Origin: Barthelona sp. PCE
Taxonomy: Eukaryota > Metamonada: BaSk clade
Direction of reading: 5' to 3'
Assembly: GCA_040285745.1 (NCBI GenBank)
Contig: JAUFOR010000002.1
Location: 434,001-498,000, forward strand
Length of the DNA: 64,000 nt
This document shows positions 40,208 to 49,992 of the stretch, one piece after another; position 1 is the stretch's first letter, and every line of letters starts with the position of its first letter. Position numbers and translations under genes: made by a program. The notes under the pieces were generated by a model. It did not search any database. It saw nothing but the letters and a program-made list of their open reading frames with translations, and was not told where the DNA came from.

Positions 40208-43200
40208 CTAGTCGAGTTTGTTTTTCAGCTCTGCAATGTCAGATTCGACTGATCTTTTAAAGTCATGGTAGCTTGTTTGAATGCACGAATCACTGTTCTT
40301 TGATATGAAGTGTAGAATTGCATCCAACATAGGAACATGTTTTAGAATCGTTGAGTTCCCAATTATGATTAGCTTAACCCTGGAACGCGTTATGAGCACG
40401 TTGAGACGACGCCAGTCAAGAAGAAGCTTGCCGATATCGTACTTCTTCACCATAGAGATAACAGCAACGTCGACAGAACAACCCTGAGATGAATCAACAG
40501 TACCTGACTTGATAGCAATGTTATCAAAAACAGAGTTGCTGCGGACCAATTCATTGATCATGTTCAGCTGTGCACGGAAAGGGGTGAGTAACATGACATC
40601 GTTCGTCTCACATATGCTACCCGCATGCACAAGTAGTAGTTCAGCAACCAGTGCTGAAAGTCGTGCTTCGTGCTCACAAGTATTGGGAATATTCTCACTA
40701 AACTCGTTATCGCTCAATCCACAACAGTCCACAAAAACAATGGGTTTCTCATCAAACACGGAGGAATGGCTGTGCCGTAAAAAGGTGGGGCACTGCATCT
40801 TTTGGTTACTGACCTTATCGGAAGCACATCTCAGCATTCCTCTATACACAATCTGCGACACCATGTCACATATGCCCTTGCACATTCTATACTGTAGTGT
40901 GAGGAAAACTTCTGGTATCTGATGCATTTTAAAGTAAGAAAAAACAGAGGGTACAACAACAAACGGGTGATTCTCAGGTGGAGGTAATTGGTAAGAATCT
41001 CCCACTAAAACGATATGTTGCGCACACTGAATTGCATGTAGCGCGTCCGTTAGTGAAACCTGCGTTGTTTCATCCATGATGATGGACTTGGCACCAAGGA
41101 TATCAAGTAGATCATTATTAAGGGAGCTGAACGTTGATCCAATAACCTGTATTGTATCACTAGACACAGCACGCTGAATTTCCTTTAATGTACCGCTTTT
41201 TGGAAGCAGTAACTTACTGCCAAAATCTCTGTCATGGAGCAGAGTACTAGGATTACCGAAGCGGCACACAGTGACACCATCTTCGAGCAGAGGCAGGAGT
41301 AAATTATCAAGGGCTAGATTTGTCTGGCATACGACAAGAAGACGCATTGTGCGCCCAACACTTCTCTGATCGATAATGGTGTGTATGATACTCTTCACAG
41401 TGTGGCTCTTACCGGTTCCAGCAAGACCAACAACAAGAGAGGCGCGTTGAGTCATAGCAGATACGACAGCTTGTCTTTGGTTAGAATTGAGCTGTCTGAG
41501 ATGTTTTTCTATAACTTTATAGCTCCATACTGTCTTCTTGAGTTGGAATTTGGAAATAGGCAGCAGTAATGCGGCTGCACGGTTGTTGCGGTAATATGTT
41601 AACTTTGAATGCAACGCAACGACATTTCCAAGAAGACCAAAAATATTATCTTGCTGAAGTGAGGTTAACGATAGCTTCAAAACCAATGGGGCGGCGTTAG
41701 ATATGATGCCATCAACGCAGTGTGCAAGATGAGGCACAATAGCTTCACCTCTCGTTGCAGCAACCATGACGCGATCATTATCTTTCCACTTCTGATCAAC
41801 TGCGGCTTGACTCAATGGACTGAGGTGTAGTATGTGCTGACATCCGTGTGATTCTCGACGCGAGATGATGTAAAGAGGGTGTTTGCAAGTAAGATATTGT
41901 GCAAAGCACTGTAGTTGGTATCCTTCACTGAGGTTGATTGTGTGAGTTGTTTGGTTTACCATCGGGAACAGGCTGCTCTCTATAGTGTCAACCACTTCAT
42001 GATGCTTATAGTAAGAAGGTTGCTGTCCAGATATCTCCGACATCACAACACATTCAGACACAAAGTCACAGAAACGACACGTGAACTCACCAGCATCCTC
42101 ATGCACCAAATCCTCAATGTCATGAGTTAAATCATCAAACTGCATTGGTCGATCATAAACTGCACCGAAAATTGCATGTTTCTTGATAGGAGCGGTTAAT
42201 GTTGTGTGTAACTGTATTGCGATACTGTTTCTCAGTACCATAATTCGGCCCCACTCTCTCACATCAACCTTTACCTCAATAGGGACTCCCTCTTTTGTTC
42301 CGAATACAGCTGCATAGTTCACAAGACACCCGTAACGCTGCGCAATAAGAAGTGAATACGTGAGGAGCTGGACAGCGTGCTCTGGCTTTGGTTTTTCAAG
42401 CTTACCAGTTTTAATATCAACTATAGAGATAGCTCTATCAAAAGTGGTTGGCGCACGATCAATGGAACGACAACTTTGAACAGCATATTCATGCATCTCC
42501 GCAGGATCATCGTTTGTTGTAGATTCGAATAATGCATCGATTTGGCCGTTGAGACCAAGGCTATAATCGCTAATATTCTCTTCTATACTTAAAAGACGAC
42601 CAATAATTCTTGAGTTCTTTACGTATTTCATGAAATTGAATGAGTGGAGCTTGCAGACATCGCGTAGAGGCTCTGGATCTACATTATTTTTTATGAAAGC
42701 ATGCAAAAACTTATCGCAAACTTCAGTAAATAATTCTTTATGTAAAATAGGCTGCTTGGCATTATAAAGAGTAACAACTTGTTCGCAATACTCATGGATG
42801 AACTGACCAGCCAAGTTTGCGTAATTAGAATCAAGAATAGATCCTTTTGGCACATTAGGGTTGGGGGAAGGCATACATAAGTCACTAAACAGTTTGTTAA
42901 AAGCTCCCTGTCTGGAACACCTCAGTGCGCTGGATAAATTAGATGGTGAGATTAGTATATGTGGATGAAATACTATGAATGAAGGTGAGTCAGATACAAT
43001 ATCAATGATGATGACACCTTCGTCAAAAACTGGACACACTATTGTAACTCTTGTACCAATATCAACCTCCAGGCGGCCCCACTCTCCGTATAAATGCACT
43101 TCATATGTGCTAATACTGTCTTGCTTTTGCTCTAATACAATCATTTCCTTGAAATCAGAATTTGATTGAATACAATCAGTGACATGTCCAGATATATAGG

Positions 43201-44011
43201 GAAAGAACGTATCAACACTCTTGGGCGTGCTCTTTTCAGCTGCATCAAGTAAAAATTTTCGAGTAAATGGTGTTGTTGGTGATTGAGATTCAAAAAATTT
43301 CTTTTTCTTCTCTACCTTGGGAGTTTCCATCTCATTGAGCTCTGTGTCCATCTGAGTGAGGTGCAAGCGTTCATGTGGGATAACTGGAAACATACTCTGT
43401 GTTTGCTCAAAAATAGCACCTTTTTTCAGTGGGAGATCAAAAGAAATAGAGTCTTCATCATCACTGAACACAATTGTATTCGGTGGATTGATTACTGGTT
43501 TTTCGATTTTTAAAGGTAAAATATCATTTTGGGCTGAATCAACAACAACATATGCATCAGTACTTAAAGCACCTGCATCCGTACTGAATTCATGCTTCAT
43601 TGGATTAGCAATCACCTGTGATCCAATAGAAAGGTTCTGAGAACTGTTTGCTTGTTGAGATCTCTGAGAAATACGATTATTGTTTATCTCTTCCACTCTT
43701 TTATGAATTAAATCTCCCAAGAAGAACTCATCATCATCCATCTGCAACGACTCCTTCTGATCCTTCTGGAATTCCATATGTAGAGGTTCCAATTCGTGAT
43801 CATTGATGGATAGATGATCAAAAACGGGCATACCGTCTTGAGTCCATGCAATGGTATGACGTGGGAGAGTAGCTTTCTTTGCTGTCGACGGTGGGCTGTC
43901 GGAGTTACCCGGATTATGTGGTTGTGTGGTTGTCATTGTTGATTGGAAAACCCTCTCCGGCGGTGTTCCGATAATGAACCCCTGATCCTCATTATCGCTC
44001 GGTTCAAACAT
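40208..44011 (-). CDS. DNA2: DNA2-type nuclease-helicase
   Basis: DNA2 joins a RecB-type nuclease to an SF1B helicase and processes Okazaki flaps and DNA ends. The 1267-aa protein has a disordered N-terminus (about 1-280), then the nuclease: an Fe-S Cys at LRCSRQGAF (about 368), GLNGQIDALFES and IVDIKTGKLEKP for metal binding, and the Cys trio FTCRFCDFVSEC near 645. The helicase shows GLAGTGKSHT (about 866), IIMDETTQVS, VLVGDSYQLPP, LTLQYRM, VDSSQGCSVDV and RLNVLITRSR. All four iron-sulphur cysteines and all motifs appear present, so it should be active. Length is near that of yeast Dna2. Confidence 0.94.
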   Translation of the reverse strand: MFEPSDNEDQGFIIGTPPERVFQSTMTTTQPHNPGNSDSPPSTAKKATLPRHTIAWTQDGMPVFDHLSINDHELEPLHMEFQKDQKESLQMDDDEFFLGDLIHKRVEEINNNRISQRSQQANSSQNLSIGSQVIANPMKHEFSTDAGALSTDAYVVVDSAQNDILPLKIEKPVINPPNTIVFSDDEDSISFDLPLKKGAIFEQTQSMFPVIPHERLHLTQMDTELNEMETPKVEKKKKFFESQSPTTPFTRKFLLDAAEKSTPKSVDTFFPYISGHVTDCIQSNSDFKEMIVLEQKQDSISTYEVHLYGEWGRLEVDIGTRVTIVCPVFDEGVIIIDIVSDSPSFIVFHPHILISPSNLSSALRCSRQGAFNKLFSDLCMPSPNPNVPKGSILDSNYANLAGQFIHEYCEQVVTLYNAKQPILHKELFTEVCDKFLHAFIKNNVDPEPLRDVCKLHSFNFMKYVKNSRIIGRLLSIEENISDYSLGLNGQIDALFESTTNDDPAEMHEYAVQSCRSIDRAPTTFDRAISIVDIKTGKLEKPKPEHAVQLLTYSLLIAQRYGCLVNYAAVFGTKEGVPIEVKVDVREWGRIMVLRNSIAIQLHTTLTAPIKKHAIFGAVYDRPMQFDDLTHDIEDLVHEDAGEFTCRFCDFVSECVVMSEISGQQPSYYKHHEVVDTIESSLFPMVNQTTHTINLSEGYQLQCFAQYLTCKHPLYIISRRESHGCQHILHLSPLSQAAVDQKWKDNDRVMVAATRGEAIVPHLAHCVDGIISNAAPLVLKLSLTSLQQDNIFGLLGNVVALHSKLTYYRNNRAAALLLPISKFQLKKTVWSYKVIEKHLRQLNSNQRQAVVSAMTQRASLVVGLAGTGKSHTVKSIIHTIIDQRSVGRTMRLLVVCQTNLALDNLLLPLLEDGVTVCRFGNPSTLLHDRDFGSKLLLPKSGTLKEIQRAVSSDTIQVIGSTFSSLNNDLLDILGAKSIIMDETTQVSLTDALHAIQCAQHIVLVGDSYQLPPPENHPFVVVPSVFSYFKMHQIPEVFLTLQYRMCKGICDMVSQIVYRGMLRCASDKVSNQKMQCPTFLRHSHSSVFDEKPIVFVDCCGLSDNEFSENIPNTCEHEARLSALVAELLLVHAGSICETNDVMLLTPFRAQLNMINELVRSNSVFDNIAIKSGTVDSSQGCSVDVAVISMVKKYDIGKLLLDWRRLNVLITRSRVKLIIIGNSTILKHVPMLDAILHFISKNSDSCIQTSYHDFKRSVESDIAELKNKLD

Positions 44012-44345
44012 TGAAGCCCATTATGCACCCAATCACTGCTAAAGAGATTAGAAAGAGGATGAAATGCGAAATGCAGATTCTTCTCAGTTTCGTTTTTTTG
44101 CATTGAAAGATGCTGCCTGAACTGATTGCTGAGGGTTTTTAATGCCACCAGTTGTCCACAATTTGAACGGTCCGTTTTACGTTTTGGATTTTCACACACA
44201 CATCAAAAGTATACATTTATGTTGATAAATTAACCTCATGTGTAGTAATTGCTCCGTTGTAACTGTATAAAACTGTAATATCAATTCTCAAAAACGTTAT
44301 TACTTTTTCTTCCTTTTCCAAAGCGTACTTTTGCTTATTTTATTA
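44012..44345. other. Divergent intergenic region between DNA2 and the ANTH gene
   Basis: A 334-bp gap holding the upstream regions of both genes. No ORF beyond the antisense extension of DNA2 and no RNA gene seen. A T-rich run (ACTTTTTCTTCCTTTTCC, about 44302-44320) precedes the ANTH start. Confidence 0.45.
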
Positions 44346-45957
44346 ATGACTGAGAGAACTGGATTTTTCAGACGTGTAGGGGACAAAATGTCCGCGGGTG
44401 TTAGAGATAGGCTACGTAAGTCGGTCTACAAAGCAACTAACCATGATATGGTCACCCCCAAGGAGAAACATGTTCAGCGTATGATGTAGTACGGTTAGTT
44501 TGAGAACCGTCAGAGTTTTTTTTTTTCTGGATTATCATTAACATTTAGTTATGCTTGAAACAACACGTGGAAACCTTGATAATTTCACATCCCAGAATGT
44601 TTACGAAGGTATATCCCAAAGGTTAACAGAAGATGAAGCCCTGTGTGTACTTAAGGCATTAATTTGTGTTCACAGATTGCTTAGAGAAGGTGACAGTTCA
44701 TTTGCTCGCATATTCAGCAACAATTTGCAGATTCTGGTAACATTATCCAAGTTTTCTGACACTTCAGATGAAGTTGCATTTGTTATGTCACCAATAATTC
44801 GATCTTTCTCTGAATATTTGGTTGTGAAGCTGACCACATTCAAGAAATTCAAGAAATTCTACGAAAACCAGACTGATAAAGATCATTACAGAAGAGCTGA
44901 TTTGATGGAATTGGTTAAAGAGATTCCAGTGTTACAATCTCAATTCCTTGCAGCGTGTGAGGTGAATATCAGTGAGGAATCATTAGAAAATCCCGTTATT
45001 TTATCACTTTTTAAATTTTTATTCAAAGATATTTTGAATTTGTTTTTAATGATATTGAGTGGTATTAAACGTATGTTAGATTCGTTCTTTACCTTTGATA
45101 TTTCGAGTGCTGAAAAGGCATTAGAGCTTTATGAAGGTTATGAGAAAGCTTTTAATCGATATGAAACATTTGTCAAAAAGGCAGAAATATATGATGAAGT
45201 TGAGATTAAAATCGATAGATTACCTCTTAATCTGTACGATACCCTCAAAGATCATGTTCAGAACTTGAAAGATGGAACAGTCCAACCACAAGTGTCGAAT
45301 TCACCCAAGCAAGATAACTTTTTTGAGCCTAAACCCAAAGAAGAAGTGAAGGGTACAGACGCAGACTTTTTTAACGTTGGCGCTGGTGCAGCAAAAGAAA
45401 ATGATTTGTTTTTTAATTCCACAGTGAATAGTGCTCCTGTAACTACAGTTAGTCCAGAAAAGGGTTCTTCCATTGATGATTTCTTCCAAACAAAAAAGAA
45501 ATCAGAGCCTGAAAACCATGAGGCCTCGGATTTCTTCAACCAACGTGTAAGATCGTCTTCAATCACATCAGGCACAACAGCACCCATTAGTTCATTCTTT
45601 GAATCGAAACCAAAGGTCGAGCCCATTCCTGAAGACGATTTCTTTGCTTCCACGCACGTATCCGCTGTACCTTCATCGGCTCCTCAACCTCAACCTCAAC
45701 CTCAACCTCAACCAGTGAAGAAAGATCTGAACTCAATTCTCGGTTTCTTAAACGAATCACCTGAGAAAGTCAAACCTCAGATTTCACTCCAACTGCATGA
45801 TACACCAACCTCTAAACCAGTTAAGAAATTTTCTCCTTTTATTGAGGCTACACCTGATTCTTCCAATAAGCAACGTAAGGAAAATTCACCACCACGCCCA
45901 CGTGCGTCATCAACTGGATTTAAAAAGACTCTTGATCTTAGTCAATTCGGTTTGTAA
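44346..45957 (+). CDS. ANTH-domain clathrin adaptor (AP180/CALM-like), two exons
   Basis: An endocytic adaptor that binds phosphoinositides through its ANTH domain and clathrin or AP-2 through its tail. Exon 1 is 44346-44478 and exon 2 is 44549-45957, giving 513 aa. Exon 1 supplies helix 1 (SVYKATNHDMVTPKEKHVQ), which the family needs for lipid binding; it joins directly to LMLETTRGNLDNFT and VLKALICVHRLLREGD in exon 2. The ANTH fold runs to about residue 300. The tail carries at least six acidic or polar x-FF motifs (DADFF, NDLFF, IDDFF, ASDFF, ISSFF, EDDFF), like AP-2-ear ligands, and a Gln-Pro repeat. HAT1 starts 30 bp after its stop. Confidence 0.87.
44479..44548 (+). other. Spliceosomal intron of 70 nt in the ANTH gene
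   Basis: It starts GTATGATGTAG and ends ATTAACATTTAG, with ATTAAC as branch box. A perfect 6-bp stem with an 8-nt loop (ACGGTT at 44491-44496, AACCGT at 44505-44510) and a run of T near 44515-44526 lie between. Unspliced, exon 1 hits TAG two codons in. Spliced, C joins TT to give Leu and completes the ANTH consensus KHVQ-x-x-LETT at exactly the right place. Confidence 0.88.
45682..45713 (+). repeat. CCTCAA hexanucleotide microsatellite in coding sequence
   Basis: Five tandem copies of CCTCAA plus a partial copy encode a Pro-Gln repeat in the disordered tail of the ANTH protein. The unit is a multiple of three, so length change would keep the frame. Confidence 0.85.
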
Positions 45958-45987
45958 ATGTGTTTTTGTTTTTTGAAACCCATTCAA

Positions 45988-47232
45988 ATGACCAGTACTG
46001 AAAAAGCATTGGGAACGCTCACAGAAGCAGAGCTAGAAGCATTGGAATCTACTAAAGATTATTTAGCTGATCCATACGAGGCTTTAAGATTTTTTTTCCT
46101 CAGTTCAAAGGATGATTTTGAAACTGCCAAGGGCTACGAGCCAGACTTCGTTGAAACTATCTGGCCCGAGGAGAAAATTCCTGGGTATAAGAATTTGAGT
46201 GCCAAAATTTACGTAAATATGAAAACGTTGGATTACTATATTGATATGCAATATGATGACCGTATGTCTGGAAGCCCCCACTTAGAAACTGGAATGACGG
46301 ATCCTTTGAAAGATCGTGCATTTATCAATTTTCACAGCAGCAAAGAATCGTTTTTTGCAACATTTGATGAAAAACCAACGTTGTTGCCCGGACTGCACAA
46401 GGTACCTGTGCTCACACACTTCAAATTCATGCGTAGGCTGGATCTTTTGCTGCGCTTCTTTGTTGAAGACGTTATTCCAATCAATGTTGATGATTCTGAT
46501 TGGGAAATGTACACAGTCGCAAACGAAGAAGGCTATCTCATGGCTTACATGTGTGCTTATCGCTTTTATCAATTCCCCGATCGTTACAAGTTGCGATTGT
46601 CCCAGATATGGGTCTTGCCAATGTGTGAAGGAGAAGGTCACGCGTCAGCCCTGATGGACCAATTGATTTCGGAGTGGTCCACCAACAGTGGCGGTGTTGA
46701 GGTGGATGTCGAGTCACCTTGCGATGATATGCTCGCTTTCATAATTGGTTATCACATTCCACGTATCTTGAGACACCCTGAGCTGTCAGTGTTCTTAACT
46801 GAGGAGACGGTCAGCAAAGAACGTCTGCTTCAACTGCGTCATGAGTTAGGAATTCCGGTAGTCCATGCTCTTCATTGTTATGAGATGTACCATCTTGTTA
46901 TGGCGCTTTTTGCTATTGATTACGACACGTCCATTGTGATCGGAGACGATGAAATGGAAGAGGTTGATCGAACTCAACTGGTTATTAATCTTTTTGCTGG
47001 TGGTGAGGATTTATTGCGTCCTATCCGTTTAGCTTCAAAAAGAAGGTTCTTTTACATGTACCACAACGACCCAGACATGGAAGAGACGTTTCAGGATGAA
47101 GATGATCGGAAAAAGTTGTTGGAAAACTTGTGGTTGAGTGATTGCGCAATTTATCTTCGATATATTCCTCGTTTAGCTAAAAAAATCCGTGATTCTATGA
47201 TTTTGAAGGAGAAAAGAGGAGAACATCATTGA
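45988..47232 (+). CDS. HAT1: HAT1, type B histone acetyltransferase catalytic subunit
   Basis: HAT1 acetylates newly made histone H4 at Lys5 and Lys12 before deposition. The 414-aa protein has the N-terminal HAT1 domain (PDFVETIWPEEKIPGYKNLSAKIYVN, about residues 50-75), the DDSDWEMY block near 170, and the GNAT part with LRLSQIWVLPMCEGEGHASALM near 210-230; Gln-x-x-Gly-x-Gly-type acetyl-CoA binding is met by CEGEGHA. VDVESPCDDM matches the DITAEDPS segment of the family. I choose the ATG at 45988, because an earlier ATG at 45958 directly follows the upstream stop and adds non-conserved residues. Its stop codon overlaps the next gene's by 7 bp. Confidence 0.9.
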   Translation: MTSTEKALGTLTEAELEALESTKDYLADPYEALRFFFLSSKDDFETAKGYEPDFVETIWPEEKIPGYKNLSAKIYVNMKTLDYYIDMQYDDRMSGSPHLETGMTDPLKDRAFINFHSSKESFFATFDEKPTLLPGLHKVPVLTHFKFMRRLDLLLRFFVEDVIPINVDDSDWEMYTVANEEGYLMAYMCAYRFYQFPDRYKLRLSQIWVLPMCEGEGHASALMDQLISEWSTNSGGVEVDVESPCDDMLAFIIGYHIPRILRHPELSVFLTEETVSKERLLQLRHELGIPVVHALHCYEMYHLVMALFAIDYDTSIVIGDDEMEEVDRTQLVINLFAGGEDLLRPIRLASKRRFFYMYHNDPDMEETFQDEDDRKKLLENLWLSDCAIYLRYIPRLAKKIRDSMILKEKRGEHH

Positions 47233-47924
47233 ATGCAACAGTTTTGATGACTTACATTGTTTTTTGTTTGTATTTCTCTTGTTATATGCTCATTAATCAT
47301 ATTTTCATATGTTAAAGTCATTAAATCTAGTTTCTCCAGAACGTTTTCATTACCGTGCAATCCTTGTAATTGAGTTTTCGAGACATCTTGGATTGTGGTT
47401 AAACAGTTAAGAAGTCGATTACTTATTTCATGCAATTTAATTTGTTCAATACTGCTAAATTGAAATCTTGTTTGTGTTGTACTGCACACCTTAGGTTTGT
47501 TCAGTCTTTTTTGTAAAGATACATTTTGTTTTGATAATTTGTGAATTTGTGAATTTTTTTGCTGAAGTTGGTCTTTCAACGCTGTTACTTGATCCTGGAG
47601 TATATCACAACGATTCTTTAGCACCGTAGAGTCCATGAAATCATCACAGTAGCGCATCTTGGCAGTTTTGCTCATGAAATCTTGTTCAAAAACTGCTTCT
47701 GTTGATTTTGCAGTATTTTGAGTCTCAAAGTCGTTCTTTATGGAGTCTAGCGAAGATTTGAGCTCAGTTTTCAATGAAGAAATACGCTGCTCCAAGTCAA
47801 ATGAAGGATTATTCTCTTGGTTTCTCTCATGATGCGATTTTGGTATAATTATCGGATTAGGGAGGTCACTGATGGAACTGCCTCTCTCTGAAAGTTGCCC
47901 TAATGTTGCAAAATGATGAAGCAT
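47226..47924 (-). CDS. Unknown coiled-coil protein ending in a CaaX-like tetrapeptide
   Basis: A 232-residue protein with coiled coil at about 45-70 and 100-150, and a second helical region to about 215. No family recognised. It ends in Cys-Cys-Ile-Gln, which fits the CaaX prenylation pattern (Gln favours farnesyl), so membrane anchoring is possible but unproven. The ATG at 47924 is used; the codon before it is GTG. CCCTTTTCAATT lies about 12 bases upstream on the minus strand (47937-47945), inside the 36-bp gap from the hydrogenase gene. The last 7 bp overlap the end of HAT1 on the other strand. Confidence 0.65.
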   Translation of the reverse strand: MLHHFATLGQLSERGSSISDLPNPIIIPKSHHERNQENNPSFDLEQRISSLKTELKSSLDSIKNDFETQNTAKSTEAVFEQDFMSKTAKMRYCDDFMDSTVLKNRCDILQDQVTALKDQLQQKNSQIHKLSKQNVSLQKRLNKPKVCSTTQTRFQFSSIEQIKLHEISNRLLNCLTTIQDVSKTQLQGLHGNENVLEKLDLMTLTYENMINEHITREIQTKNNVSHQNCCIQ

Positions 47925-47936
47925 CACATCACAAAT

Positions 47937-47945
47937 TGAAAAGGG
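47937..47945 (-). promoter_or_regulatory. CCCTTTTCA initiator-like element in a 36-bp gap
   Basis: On the minus strand CCCTTTTCAATT sits 12 bases before the ATG at 47924, between the hydrogenase stop and this start. The gap leaves little room for any other promoter. Confidence 0.4.
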
Positions 47946-47960
47946 ATATAATTTTACTAA

Positions 47961-49790
47961 CTAGTTCAAGTGGGATTTGGGATCAAAAGAATAGGGCTGG
48001 GGTTCGTAGCTTGTGTGAAGGAGATGATGTGCAATATGACTACCGGGTTCACCACCAAGACTTTCCTCATAAAGTTTCTGAATAGAAACATTCTCATGAC
48101 TCTGTCTCTTTGTAGCAGTCTTATCAATGTCATAGATTGCAGTCGCACGTGCATTTGACGAGTTAGGGTTAAGAGTGACTACATTACCACCACCACCAAT
48201 ACACCCTCCAGGGCAAGCCATTATCTCAATCATATGAAGACTTTCCTCAGGGATCTTTCCCGATTCTAAGTCCTTTAAGAAGTCAATAGCATTGCGGGCG
48301 CCGTTTACGACACCGACACCAACCTCTAGACCTTTAATATCAACAGTACATGTCTTGACACCGTCCATACCGCGAACGCTGTTGAAGTCCAGGTTAGGGG
48401 CGTCTTCACCAGTCAAGATATGATACGCTGTGCGAAGTGCAGCCTCCATAACACCACCGGTGTTACCGAATAACATTCCAGCGGATGAAGACTCGCCAAG
48501 TGGGTTGTCGAAATCGCTTTCTGGTAGTGATGGGAAAGAAAAGTCGTACTTATGAATCAATCTACCAAGTTCGCGAGTCGTCAAGACGAAATCGGTATCG
48601 TCCTCGAGTTGTGGGCGCTGAGCCTCGTCCTTCTTTGCAGTACACGGCATAAGACTAACTACAACAACGTCATCAGGATTAAAACCGTTCTTCTCTGACC
48701 ACACATGCTTGAGAACAGAGGACATCATGCCCTGTGGGGAGCGGCAGCTTGATAGGTGGGGAATAAGATGTGGGTAGTGCTTCTCAACTAAGTTGATCCA
48801 AGCAGGACAACATGAGGTAAACATCGGAAGGGGACCAATATGTTCATCACGTTCGTCCTCCGGTTTCATGTGGTTGACAACGCGCTGGACCAGTTCAGTT
48901 GCCTCTTCCATGATTGTTAGATCTGCTGTGAAATTAGTGTCAAAAACATAATCGAAACCCATTTCTCTTAAGGCAGTAACAAGCTTCTCAGTGGATACGG
49001 TACCCGATTCCAACCCGAGAGCCTCAGAGATGGTGATACGTGTGGATGGAGCGATTTGAGCAACAATAATTTTTCCCTCTTCATTCTTATTGCGTAAAAG
49101 TTTGTAAATTTCGTCCTCCTGAGGGTTTTCCATTAGAGCACCGCACGGACAACGAAGAGTGCACTGTCCACAATTAATACAACCAGTATCTGCAATGGGT
49201 CGACCGTTCTTAGTGTCTGCAAAGATTTCACCTGAGCGTTCAACCAACTGAACGATTCCTAGACCCTGGAGCACATCACACGCCTGGACACAACGGCCAC
49301 ACGCAACGCACTTGCTTGGATCACGGCGCAACGATGGTGAACTTTCATCAACTGATTTTTCATTCACTAAATCAGGGTTGAAGAGCTCAGGGGTCACCTT
49401 GACAACCTGGCTGAGATCCTGTAACTGACAGGAACCGCTTGCAGGACAAGACAGACACTTTTGGGGGTGTTTGCTAAGCAGTAATGCCAAATTGTCAGCA
49501 ACAGACTTGTTGACCTTCTGGGTAGCCGTTAATACCTTCATTCCATCCCATACAGGAGTATTACAGCTGGTCTTCATACCAGCACCCTCAACTTCAACTA
49601 AACAAAGTCTGCATTTGGCTGCTGGTGGCAGGTCAGGGTGATAGCAGAGCGTGGGAACAAAGATACCGTTCTTTTGACATACTTCAAGTATAGTTTCATC
49701 CTTCTTAGCTGTGTAAGAGTTGCCATTGATGTTCACAGCAACTAGACCCCGTGTCAGGATAGTGCGAACTCTGCTTGTAAGACTGTTCAT
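47961..49790 (-). CDS. [FeFe]-hydrogenase, long form, likely hydrogenosomal
   Basis: It reduces protons to H2 with electrons from ferredoxin or NADH dehydrogenase in anaerobic organelles. The 609-aa protein has, in order: a leader of about 18 residues with Ser, Thr and four Arg (MNSLTSRVRTILTRG), a 2Fe-2S domain (TLCYHPDLPPAAKCRLC), a His-Cys cluster region (HPQKCLSCPASGSC), two 4Fe-4S motifs (CVACGRCVQAC; CINCGQCTLRC), and the H-cluster signatures TSCCPAW (about 327), MPCTAKKDEA (about 378) and MACPGGCIGGGG (about 523). All ligand cysteines are visible. The short Arg-rich leader without acidic residues fits import into a hydrogenosome or related mitochondrion-derived organelle. No maturase genes (HydE/F/G) occur nearby. 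Confidence 0.95.
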   Translation of the reverse strand: MNSLTSRVRTILTRGLVAVNINGNSYTAKKDETILEVCQKNGIFVPTLCYHPDLPPAAKCRLCLVEVEGAGMKTSCNTPVWDGMKVLTATQKVNKSVADNLALLLSKHPQKCLSCPASGSCQLQDLSQVVKVTPELFNPDLVNEKSVDESSPSLRRDPSKCVACGRCVQACDVLQGLGIVQLVERSGEIFADTKNGRPIADTGCINCGQCTLRCPCGALMENPQEDEIYKLLRNKNEEGKIIVAQIAPSTRITISEALGLESGTVSTEKLVTALREMGFDYVFDTNFTADLTIMEEATELVQRVVNHMKPEDERDEHIGPLPMFTSCCPAWINLVEKHYPHLIPHLSSCRSPQGMMSSVLKHVWSEKNGFNPDDVVVVSLMPCTAKKDEAQRPQLEDDTDFVLTTRELGRLIHKYDFSFPSLPESDFDNPLGESSSAGMLFGNTGGVMEAALRTAYHILTGEDAPNLDFNSVRGMDGVKTCTVDIKGLEVGVGVVNGARNAIDFLKDLESGKIPEESLHMIEIMACPGGCIGGGGNVVTLNPNSSNARATAIYDIDKTATKRQSHENVSIQKLYEESLGGEPGSHIAHHLLHTSYEPQPYSFDPKSHLN

Positions 49791-49992
49791 TGACTGTAAA
49801 CTAAGTCAGATCAGACGAAAAAGGTAGTATATAAAAAAACTACGTAGAAGTACTTTTCAAAGATAAGTTCAAATCAATGAGGATATAGTTGCACATTGGC
49901 CTTACTGATAAGATTAAGATATCTCTAAAAGATGTTTCTTGGTTTAAACCTCTTTTCTTATCTAAATTTCACGTTCTCACGCATAGGTTCAA

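Noticed and set aside
47954-47963. ACTAACTAG between the hydrogenase and coiled-coil genes as an intron end
   Set aside because: It is on the strand opposite both genes and overlaps the hydrogenase stop codon; no plus-strand gene exists there.
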